Positions 7,101-13,396 of a DNA stretch of 13,396 nucleotides are shown here, piece after piece. The stretch comes from Ochromonadaceae sp. CCMP2298 (Eukaryota > Sar > Synurophyceae > Ochromonadales > Ochromonadaceae). Both the position numbers and the translations under genes were made by a program. Positions within the stretch are counted from its first letter, which is position 1. Every line of letters starts with the position of its first letter. The notes below the pieces were generated by a model. The model saw only the letters and a program-made list of their open reading frames with translations. It made no database searches and had not been told where the DNA came from. The stretch spans positions 8,825 to 22,220 of the forward strand of contig MU633830.1 in NCBI GenBank assembly GCA_026770595.1. The letters run 5' to 3'.

Positions 7101-10100
7101 ATAGAAATATGGGTTTAATACACATGTACGCATAGCTAAGGTGGGTTATAGGGATTACAGTGGGTTGGAGGATAGGTCCTAGGAGGTTGATTAGGGTGAC
7201 GAATATGAATAGGGTGAATGCGACGGAAATAGGGCTAATACGGTACGGTGAATACGGTACCAGATGTGTTAACGAGTAGAGCTTGCGGGTGGACTCGGGC
7301 AGTTCGGTGAGCTTGTTTCTGGACACGTCCATGTACTCGATCTTGGCGCAGCTGCCCACACTGGGGTAGACAAAGGAGTAAAGGAGTATATAATAAGGAG
7401 AAAGTATAATTATATAAGGAGATTGTATAATAAAGGAGGTTAATAAGGAGAATGTATTGTACATAAAGTATATAAGGAGATAATAAATAATAATAAAATA
7501 ATAAAATAATAAAATAATGCGGTTTTACCTAGGGGGCAGGGAGGTGAGCGTATTGGAGTGCACACAGAGGTACTTGAGGGCATGCAGAGAGCCCATCTCG
7601 GGCAACTGCATTAGGTGGTTGTTGGACAAGTCTAGTCGCTGCAGGGCAGAGAGGGCCAGAGTGGGTAGGGACTGTATGCGATTTGTGTCCAATTCGAGCA
7701 CCTAGTAGAGTATAGTAGAGTAGAGTAGAGTAGAGTATGGAGTTAGGTGGGTTTTATACGTACCATTAGGGTTTATTTTCCTCTAGGTGGATCACCATCG
7801 AGTATGTATATACAAGCATGTATGCACAAATATGTATGTATATGTAGAGTGCGTACAGTAGTATAGTACGTACCTCTAGGTGGATTAGTTGCTCGATCTC
7901 ATGGGGCAGCGTCTTGAGCCTATAAAAGGTGGTATTAAAAGGCAGTATGAGGTATTTGTGAAGTAGTGTGTGGTAAAAGACAATAGTCGGGAAGATACAA
8001 GGTGTAGGAGTTAAGGGCGAGGGTGGAGGGGTGGAGGATGAGGGAGGAGGGGTGTTGTTATTATTCATTATGAGGTAAATACCTGTTCTCCGACAGTTTC
8101 AGCAGCCTGCACTCCGCCATCCAGTAGAGAAACTCCTTCTCCGGCAATGACTCAAGGATATTTCTAGAGAAGTCTGCGTACTGTATGTAGCCCAACTTCA
8201 ACTGCGCCTCTTGGTTTGCGTACAGATGCGGGGGTATAAATCTCATCTGCGTTACAGACAGGTCTAATACGTCCAGCCCCATAGCGCGTATCTCCTCCTG
8301 CCGTAATTTGGAGATCTTGTCGTTCTCTCCTTTCACAGCTAGTCTAGCTTGCAACACCTTTTCTGCCTGCTGCAGCTGCAGTTTGTTCACCAGTACCTTA
8401 AATACACATTATAGTATAGCAAGAGGGGGTTAAATACACATTATAGTATTGAAGGAGGGGGGTTGAATACACATAATTAGGGTGTTCAACGTACCTTGTC
8501 TGCTATGCGCTTCTTGGAACGCTCTTCCTGCTCCTTCTTCATCTTTAGGCGGTTCTCCTGAGCCCGCACTGCCATGAATTTGCGCGCCTCGTGTAGCAAT
8601 ACCTATTGTATGTTGTGTAAAGTGTGTTATGTTATGTATAGTGTGTACGTTATGTATGTTATGTATAGTGTGTATAGTATGTATAGTGTGTATAGTATGT
8701 ATAGTGTGTATAGTATGTATAGTGTGTATGTTATGTATAGTGTGTATGATATGTAAAGTGTGTATGATATGTATAGTGTGTATATTATGTGTATCATGTA
8801 TGTTATGTGTAGTGTGTATAGTGTGTATAGTACCTCCCTATGGGCCTCCTGCGCATGCCTCTTCTGGTCCTTGTGCTGCCTGCGGGTGCGCTTGACGTGA
8901 TCCACGATGGCATTGATCCTCCGCAGGTTGGACAAATACACCGTCTCTACGCCCACCATGCCTATAGTGTGCGTATGTTATGTATAGTGTGTTATGTATA
9001 TGTATGTTACGTATATATTTGTTATGTATAGTGTAAATGTTATGTTTGTTATGTTTATTATGTGTAATATGTGTATTATGTGTATTATGAATGTTATGTA
9101 TACCTCTCGTGAGGCGTTCTCTATTACGACTGTCTGCGAATACCCCCCCCTCGGGCTTCAGGCCGCGCGCTACCATCTGCGCCCCCACGTCGGCGATCTT
9201 CAGCCAGGCCTTCCGGAACTCTGAAAGAGTCAGGAACTTCGTCTCGGCCTCCTACAGTCAGGAGAGAGGGGGGGGAGGAGAGTAGGAGCGTTCAGGGAAT
9301 GGGGGAATGCAAGGGGGCAGCATGAGGCAACTACCCCCTATTATCTCATCATTGTACCCCAATATCTCACTATATCTCACTAGTATAACCTATCATCTCA
9401 CTACTATACCCCCTATTCACTACTATACCCCCTATCTCAGTACCCCTCACCTTCTCCCTGAAGCCCCCCCCGAAGCAGAAGGCCTGTCGAATCTGGTCGT
9501 CGTCCTCCTCGTTCACGCCTAATAGCTGTAACGCCTCGTTGAAGGCAGAGTACTCGATGCCCGGCTCAGGTCCTTGAAGTTAAGCACAAGATGATGAATA
9601 TAGCAGGGATGGTATGGGGATTAATACACAATAACAGCATATAGTGGGTTTAATACACAATAATATACCTTACTAGAGGGTGGTAGGGGTATATAGTAGG
9701 GGTATATGGTAGGGGTATAAGGTTATAGGGGGCGCACAGCACGGATACAGGTTGCACATACTTACACAGATATGCATATACATATACATACATATATACC
9801 TTACGGTTATAATGTGGTTAGTGTGATAATATTAAGGTGTGAAAGTATGGTTATGGTAGTGGGGTGGTATTAAGGTGTGGTGTGTAGTGTGGTACGGCAG
9901 TAAACAGTATGTATAACCTTGATTTTTCTTCTTGTCGATAGGCTTGCCGGCCGCACGTGCCATAGTCTGCGCCGCCTCTAACTCCTCCGCCAGCTCCCTT
10001 TGCTTTATCTTGTCGTACTTGTCGCGCGCCGCTAGTATGGCCGGATCCACCTCCACCTTCTTCTCCGCCCCCTCGGCCGCCTGCACTCCCTCCTTTAGGC

Positions 10101-12536
10101 GTCTTTCTTTCTCCTTCACCAGCTTCAGCCCCATCTTCCGCTGCTCCTCCGCCTCCTCTGCCTCCCTGCGGCGCTTGTCCTCCTGCTCCTTCAGCTTCAA
10201 CAACACCTTCACCTGGTTGCACCAGGGAAATATAGTATGGGGTTTAATACACAATAACATATAAAGTGGGTTTAATACACAATACCAGCATACAATAGTG
10301 GGTTTAAAACAAAATAACAGCATACAGTGGGTTTACCGGCAGGCTCTTGAGGCTGTCGAACACGTCCAACACGGCTAGATCCAGGCCGGCGCTGCCCAGG
10401 ATGTCGTTGGCGATGAGGAAGTTCTCGAACTCAGACATGCCCATCTGCGCGTCGTGGCCAAGGTCCACCTGTTAGTTATTTGTATTAGTATATTAGTATA
10501 GGGTTGCGTTTTAGTATAGGAGGGTGTATATATTACTATTAACATTATTATTAGCACATATATTAGTATATATATCGGTATATATATTAGTGTATATATG
10601 TATATATGTATATACTTTGTCGATGACTCACCGCGTCGAAGATTCGCCTCGCCTGCACAGTCACCATGAATATATCCTGAAAATCCAGAAACTTCAGAAA
10701 AGTCGCAAAATCCACCTCCTCATCTCCGGATTTCTCAAACTTCAACCAGGTCTGGGCGGCGATTCGGCGATATTCGTGTAGGGGTTTTACGAGCTCCATC
10801 ACGCTCGCAGGCACCTTAATATATTAGTATAGGAGGGTTGTATATTAGTGTACTTTATCTTAGAAGGGTATATATATTAGTATTACTTATGTATTTACTG
10901 ACATATATATCACCTTTATATCCTCCCCTTCCCCCCCCATCCCCTCCTCTGCCAGCTTCGCCTCTGCCTCTTTCTGCTCTTTGAGCTCCTTCTGAGACCT
11001 CGAGATCTTAAAGACAAATAATATTATAATATTAGTGGAAAAAATCAAGATATGTATTTTGATGTAAAAAATATATATTGGGAAAGTTTACCTTCTTTTT
11101 CGGCTCGTCTGCCTTCTCCGCACGGTCCATGAGAATCCTCTTCAGCGCTTCTGATATCTCCGTAAGCTGTGCGGTGGGAGGTGCATATTATATACAGTAT
11201 GATAATAGTACTGTACAATATAATCATAGTGTACTATAAAAATATCGTACTATAAAATATAAGCATTTAATGAGCACAGTACAATATGAACATAGTACGT
11301 ACCTGCAACGCATCGCTGGAGTGCACACTTTTCGTGCGGAATGTGAGCAGCTTCACCAGCGCGTAGATAACGGGCTCCTGTTGGTTATTAGTATAGAGTG
11401 GAGGTTATTATATATAGGCTAGTATATGGAGTATATACAATACAATAACAGTGGAGTATTGTAGTTAATATAACTAAGATATGTACATATGATATCATAC
11501 TGATATTATACTAATATACTCATAACATACTAATCATACATGTACATATATATGATATTATACTAATATTATACTAGTATACATATTACATACTAATCAT
11601 ACCTGGGTCACGGGCTCCTCCTCGGGCAGCTTGAGCACCACCAGGCCCTGTGTAGGGGTAGGGGATAGGGGTAAGGGTGCGGGTAAGGATGTTGTTATAT
11701 TTAGATATAGGGGAGATAGGGTTTGTTACATAAGACATAAGACAACACATCAGACAGGACGAAGGGGATAGGGGGTAAAGGTGTGTACCTGGTAGGAGAG
11801 TGCGTCTGGGATGTCCGTCAGGCTGCACTCGTAGCTGCGTGTCTCATCCAGCACCCCGAATACGCCCTCCACGTACTGGCCCGTGATGCGCAGCCGTGTG
11901 CCCGCTGTGTGCGCATCCACCATACGCTGGGTGTGTTGGGGGTGGGTATCGCAGGAGGGGTTAGAATATTGATAGGGTACATATTCACATAGATATCTAT
12001 TCGTAAAGGGGGGTAAGAATACAAAAATGGGGGTTACAGGGGGGTTATAGAAGGGTTATCACCTGCTTGGGCTTGCGAGAAGTCAGGAATAATGACAGTT
12101 TGGGCAGCACTAGAGGCTTTCTCTTCTCTGCCTCGATTAGCACCTCCAGTATCTTAGTCTCCTTCTCCTCCCTCTCGTCCTCATCCAGGTCGTCATCTGA
12201 GTCGGACAGCTCGTGCTGTGCTGCGACTGTGGGGTCCTCTCCCTCCTCGGGCGGGTTTTCTTTCACCCATTTCTCTCTCTTGCTCTTCTTCTTCTGGTCC
12301 TGGAAGTCCCGTAGTAGGGACGCCTTCAGCGCGTCTGTGGTTACGAAGAGGCGCCGCACGATGATGACCTTGCGAAAGAAGATGCGCAGGTGGCCTCCCA
12401 GCTCCTTGATGTCAGCAGTGCCCTCGAGGTGGAAGGGGGTGATGCTGGGGTCTCCCTCCTCGAACACGCCGCCCATCTTGGTGGCCCACAGGCCGTCTGC
12501 AGTCTGCGTGCGGGCGTGGCAGATGGTCGGAATCAT
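3589..12536 (-). CDS. EF-hand/coiled-coil/leucine-rich-repeat protein, 29 exons, 1410 aa
   Basis: One gene: 29 GT-AG exons join with consistent phase into 4233 nt including the TAG stop at 3591-3589. Exons 5' to 3' are listed in the block entries below. Order: charged N-terminal region (1-300), EF-hand-like pair (301-405), coiled coil (406-503), second EF-hand-like pair (504-593), coiled coils (594-712), about 20 LRRs (713-1170), cap and linker (to 1256), C-terminal coiled coil (1257-1410). No signal peptide or membrane segment is visible, so it is probably a cytosolic or cytoskeletal scaffold with weak or lost calcium binding. Such mixes are common among flagellar proteins, but that role is inference. 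I do not recognise a named family. The start ATG at 12536 is the first in its frame after an upstream TGA, but a further 5' exon cannot be excluded. Splitting into two genes is unlikely, since no stop or promoter interrupts the chain. Confidence 0.85.
4054..4203 (-). repeat. Last intron of the LRR gene with CA/TA microsatellite
   Basis: The intron contains (CA)n and (TA)n tracts at about 4093-4200 on the plus strand. It ends in a CCCATCCCCCAG acceptor. No introner homology is seen. Confidence 0.7.
4276..4428 (-). mobile_element. Introner-like element, copy 1 (intron 27/28 of the LRR gene)
   Basis: The whole 153-nt intron is homologous to the introns at 5296-5450 and 6351-6489. Shared plus-strand blocks: GCGTCCGAATTAGAT near the left end, AAAACAGTTAGCGTATGT, then AGATTTGGTCC and GGAATCATGAT towards the right. 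The right terminal repeat is eroded (TAATTCTACAACACC against AATTCGGACACC in copy 2). Splice sites are CTCCAG|GTAGGTG and CCTCTCAG|GAGCTG, phase 0. Confidence 0.85.
4496..4870 (-). repeat. GGGTTTAATGGGTATGGGTG-type repeats in two introns
   Basis: The introns 4495-4617 and 4789-4990 both begin (plus strand) CTGGGTTTAAT and continue with degenerate copies of a GGGTTTAATGGGTATAGGTG unit of about 20 nt. In transcript sense the last unit ends TTAAACCCAG and itself provides the acceptor. Both introns use the donor GTACGTAC, so they may share an origin. Confidence 0.65.
5164..5181. repeat. 18-bp perfect palindrome
   Basis: GTACAGTAC followed directly by its reverse complement GTACTGTAC, with no spacer, in the intron 5051-5205. 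The centre is GTACGTAC, the motif that serves as splice donor in several introns of this window, here unused. Confidence 0.85.
5296..5450 (-). mobile_element. Introner-like element, copy 2 (intron 23/24 of the LRR gene)
   Basis: The whole 155-nt intron is an element with inverted ends: in transcript sense it begins GTAGGTGTCCGAATT and ends with AATTCGG, a 7-nt insert, then ACGCCCCTCAG. It is most similar to copy 1 (shared AGATTTGGTCC, GGGAATCATGAT, AAAACAGTTAGCGTATGT blocks) and keeps the better terminal repeat. Phase 0. The acceptor-side exon again begins GAGCTGC, as at copy 1. Confidence 0.87.
5881..5910 (-). repeat. Intronic copy of exon 21 end and donor
   Basis: Matches 5976-6004, the end of the exon coding for RSIVALQQ plus its donor, at about 25 of 30 positions with one gap, displaced by 95 nt into the following intron. 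In one frame the copy still reads RSIVVLPQ. Confidence 0.72.
6351..6489 (-). mobile_element. Introner-like element, copy 3 (intron 19/20 of the LRR gene)
   Basis: This 139-nt intron begins GTAAGTGTCCGAATT and ends ATTCGGACACGTCTCAG in transcript sense, giving the clearest terminal inverted repeat (GTGTCCGAAT/ATTCGGACAC). Internal blocks GATAAACCATAAA and AGATTTGGTCCC (plus strand) match the other two copies; the middle is diverged. Phase 0, same orientation as the others. Confidence 0.83.
6596..6790 (-). repeat. 11-bp intronic minisatellite
   Basis: About 15 or more tandem units of AATATAGGGTG / AAATATAGGGT type (plus strand) fill intron 18/19. In the transcript they read as C-rich CACCCTATATT units. 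Because 3 x 11 = 33, every frame stays open and yields a spurious 11-residue IFTLYSPYIHP repeat. A shorter related array with GAATAGAGGGT units lies in intron 20/21 at about 6100-6220. Confidence 0.85.
7163..7188 (-). repeat. Intronic copy of exon 18 start and acceptor
   Basis: Matches 7066-7091, the acceptor and first bases of the exon coding for DLSSNR, at 25 of 26 positions, displaced by 97 nt into the preceding intron. The copy contains a complete alternative acceptor (CCTCCTAG|GACC). Confidence 0.85.
7780..7792 (-). repeat. Intronic copy of exon 15 end
   Basis: Thirteen bases identical to 7873-7885, the end of the exon coding for LIHLE, displaced by 93 nt into the following intron. The GT of the donor is not preserved in the copy. 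The match is short, so this is the weakest of the four cases. Confidence 0.45.
8399..8492 (-). repeat. Intronic minisatellite, TTAAATACACATTATAGTAT units
   Basis: Intron 13/14 is almost entirely three degenerate units of about 35 nt, each with GGGGGTTAAATACACATTATAGTAT-like sequence, the same family as the helicase intron 2054-2193. Confidence 0.7.
8610..8830 (-). repeat. 18-bp TGTATAGT-type minisatellite
   Basis: Intron 12/13 is built from TGTATAGTG-TGTATAGTA units (18 bp, two 9-bp halves), regular at about 8675-8730 and degenerate elsewhere. The intron 11/12 (8962-9103) has related TATGTTATG simple sequence. Long Cys/Ile/Val and Tyr/Ile/Leu ORFs here are repeat artefacts. Confidence 0.75.
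9104..9572 (-). other. LRR gene exons 10-11: second EF-hand-like pair
   Basis: Exons 9572-9451 and 9251-9104 (residues 504-593). The text EPGIEYSAFNEALQLLGVNE then DDDQIRQAF resembles the calmodulin/centrin pattern G-I-x-Y-x-x-F-x-x-A-L-x-x-L-G with a following D-x-x-I-R-x-A-F helix. The next motif, TKFLTLSEFRKAWLKI, has the exit-helix EF. Loop acidic residues are mostly missing, so this pair is probably structural. Exon 11 ends phase 1 at CGAGAG|GTATAC. Confidence 0.6.
9573..9917 (-). repeat. 345-nt intron with repeat units
   Basis: The longest intron of the LRR gene. It carries two GGGTTTAATACACAATAA-type units at about 9621-9670, a short AGGGGTATATAGT array at about 9685-9730, and AT-rich simple sequence to about 9900. 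No coding or RNA gene is seen. Confidence 0.6.
9918..10212 (-). other. LRR gene exon 9: Lys/Glu coiled coil
   Basis: A single exon codes for residues 406-503, almost entirely charged helix (for example KLKEQEDKRRREAEEAEEQ and AARDKYDKIKQRELAEEL), ending PIDKKKNQ. It is inserted between the two EF-hand-like pairs. It ends in phase 1 at AATCAAG|GTTATAC. Confidence 0.8.
10236..10336 (-). repeat. Intronic minisatellite, GGGTTTAATACACAATAACA units
   Basis: Intron 8/9 carries three units of about 33-36 nt of the form GGGTTTAATACACAATAACA plus GCATACAGT (plus strand), ending at the donor CCG|GTAAACCC, whose GTAAACCC is itself part of a unit. Confidence 0.7.
10337..10814 (-). other. LRR gene exons 7-8: first EF-hand-like pair
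   Basis: Exons 10814-10632 and 10468-10337 (residues 301-405). Two helix-loop-helix motifs: TWLKFEKSGDEEVDFATFLKF, and IFDAV|DLGHDAQMGMSEFENFL, the latter spanning the exon junction. The second loop keeps D at 1, G at 3, D at 5, Q at 7 and E at 12 followed by F. The first loop has E at 1, S at 3, D at 5, V at 8 and T instead of E at 12. Both look like degenerate EF-hands, so calcium binding is doubtful for the first and possible for the second. Confidence 0.7.
10914..12536 (-). other. LRR gene exons 1-6: charged N-terminal region
   Basis: Exons 12536-12063, 11926-11789, 11647-11603, 11377-11303, 11166-11092, 11006-10914 (residues 1-300). Exon 1 begins MIPTICHARTQTADGLWATK and has a beta-rich-looking stretch (GGHLRIFFRKVIIVRRLFV), then a basic segment (KKKSKREKWVK) and an acidic run (DSDDDLDEDEREEKE). 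Exon 2 codes for TRLRITGQYVEGVFGVLDET, possibly a small beta domain. Exons 5-6 are Lys/Glu helical. Introns here are AT-rich, 74-225 nt, with no element recognised. No known domain could be assigned. Confidence 0.75.
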
Positions 12537-13396
12537 CCTCCTCAGTGAAGGAGAGGAGTCTGTTACAGCTAGTGCAGATCAGCTCTGCACGGTGCCCAGT
12601 ATGCTCGGCACTCGCCCGGCGCCCACCCTCTGCTCCAGTCTGAGGCTCAGTCAGCTCCTGCGACCTGATTGAGAGGATCTGCTGCCGACAAGCCAGCCTT
12701 CTGCGCATTGGCAGGCAAGGGCCACAAGAGACACAAGAGAAAGCTAAGAGAGGAAGTGAGGGCGCGAGTAACGGTCTGTAACACCATTTTGGCATCTTTA
12801 GAAGTCTGTTCAATGTATAAAACGCCAATAAGTTGTTTAGAAATATGTGGCAATATCGCCGCTGTCATCAAACCCCCTCCAAACACGAAGTAATCTCTTT
12901 TCAGATGCAAACACAGCAGACGCAGCAGTAGCAACGCAGCCTCTACGTTTTGTAATCCATTGTAAAAACATTGTACCGCTTGCCACACTTATCGATTAAA
13001 AGTCCAACTACATGCATTCCCCAAATTCCCCGCAGGCGTGCAACAACATAGAAACATACTAACACCAAATACTTCATCCATACATACTACCATACTAACG
13101 TACTAACAACAACAACAGTCGGTATAACAACCGACCGTTTCAGATCGCTCCCCTTCCTACAGCCCCCTCCTTAGCACCCATCCATGAGATACCTAATGTA
13201 CCTAATGGACTAGAGTGACCTCATGATCTTTGGCTTCCTCGCTCCCCTCCTACGAAACCCAACGCCCTATCTGCTTTCCTGACCCTCCTTACCCTTCCCT
13301 AACCATTGTCCATTTTTGGGACTTTGTCCTTGCCTCTCCTGCCGTTGCCTGATGGAGCTCCTGCCCCATGCCGATATGCCCCCTTCCCCTTCCCCC
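12537..13396. other. 5' flank of the LRR gene; no supported gene
   Basis: The region 12600-12990 has several open frames on both strands (up to 113 aa on minus), none with recognisable motifs or good splice support. From 12990 to the end the plus strand is pyrimidine-rich, with no ORF of note. A short hairpin GTCGGT-N6-ACCGAC lies at 13118-13135. On the minus strand a CTSCNRLLSFTEE reading lies directly upstream of the chosen ATG but in another frame. This is the likely promoter and 5' leader of the LRR gene, possibly with an undetected upstream exon. Confidence 0.4.

Larger units (their letters stand above)
4991..8396 (-). other. LRR gene exons 14-25: about 20 leucine-rich repeats
   Basis: Exons 8396-8083, 7919-7874, 7701-7529, 7360-7261, 7081-6796, 6578-6490, 6350-6266, 6060-5978, 5715-5642, 5493-5451, 5295-5206, 5050-4991. 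Repeats follow L-x-x-L-x-L-x-x-N-x-L-x-x-L-P with about 23 residues per unit, for example LEVLELDTNRIQSLP, LQRLDLSNNHLMQLP, IEYMDVSRNKLTELP, LTLLDLSSNRLSALP, LQRLNLRNNSIALLP, LQELDLSRNQLRALP. Unit length is kept across exon joins, which supports each splice. LRR arcs normally form a protein-binding surface. Introns fall at varied places in the repeat unit and in all three phases, so exons do not map one to one on repeats. Confidence 0.9.
8083..8961 (-). other. LRR gene exons 12-14: coiled coils leading into the LRR domain
   Basis: Exons 8961-8834, 8602-8495, 8396-8083 (residues 594-777). They code for charged helices: VYLSNLRRINAIVDHVKRTR, RAQENRLKMKKEQEERSKKR and NKLQLQQAEKVLQARLAVKG. From residue 713 the LRR pattern begins (LDVLDLSVTQMRFIP, then YADFSRNILESLP). 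Exon 14 ends phase 2 at GAGAACAG|GTATTT. Confidence 0.8.

Noticed and set aside
8574-8895. Cys/Ile/Val-rich plus-strand ORFs
   Set aside because: Products of the TGTATAGT minisatellite in an intron; no start context or conserved content.
12067-12672. Plus-strand Ser-rich ORF of 201 aa
   Set aside because: Mirror of exon 1 of the LRR gene, which continues in phase into 28 further exons.
12647-12988. Minus-strand ORF of 113 aa with hydrophobic text
   Set aside because: No recognisable motif, no convincing splice link to the LRR gene, and an equally long frame exists on the other strand; left as unassigned flank.
3343-13369. 15-nt inverted match ATGGGGCAGGAGCTC (3343-3357 and 13355-13369)
   Set aside because: One exact match of this length is near what chance allows for a window of this size, and the flanks do not extend it.

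Overview
The window looks like a stretch of nuclear DNA from a unicellular eukaryote with a compact, extremely intron-rich genome. Two protein genes, both on the minus strand, are cut into about 39 exons by short GT-AG introns of mostly 80-350 nt. Exons are GC-richer and open in one consistent frame. Introns are AT-rich or built from short tandem repeats. Nothing bacterial, viral or CRISPR-like is visible. The intron density would fit a free-living flagellate such as the fornicate Kipferlia, but that is a guess from style, not a demonstrated match.

Layout, left to right. (1) Positions 1 to about 3378 hold the 5' part and most of the helicase core of a PIF1-family DNA helicase (at least 10 exons). 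It runs off the left edge before its last motifs. Its N-terminus carries a possible Myb/SANT-type helix-turn-helix, a basic nuclear-localisation-like patch and a long Gly/Ser/Ala low-complexity linker. (2) A short intergenic gap follows. (3) Positions 3589-12536 hold one gene of 29 exons whose reading phase is preserved across all 28 junctions. The spliced CDS is 4233 nt, or 1410 aa. The protein has a charged N-terminal region, two degenerate EF-hand pairs separated by a coiled coil, about 20 leucine-rich repeats, and a C-terminal coiled coil. I do not recognise it as a named protein. (4) Positions 12537-13396 hold the 5' flank, with no gene I can support.

The most interesting content is in the introns. 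Three introns of the LRR gene (4276-4428, 5296-5450, 6351-6489) are copies of one roughly 150-nt element with terminal inverted repeats GTGTCCGAATT...AATTCGGACAC. All three lie in the same orientation and in phase 0, with the splice sites supplied at or beside the element ends. This is the signature of DNA-transposon-like introner elements, which create introns on insertion. Separately, four introns in the two genes carry a second copy of a neighbouring exon-intron junction, displaced by 93-97 nt each time. This suggests a tandem-duplication route of intron gain or growth. A third layer is a family of intronic minisatellites built on GGGTTTAATACACA-type units (plus strand), shared by both genes.
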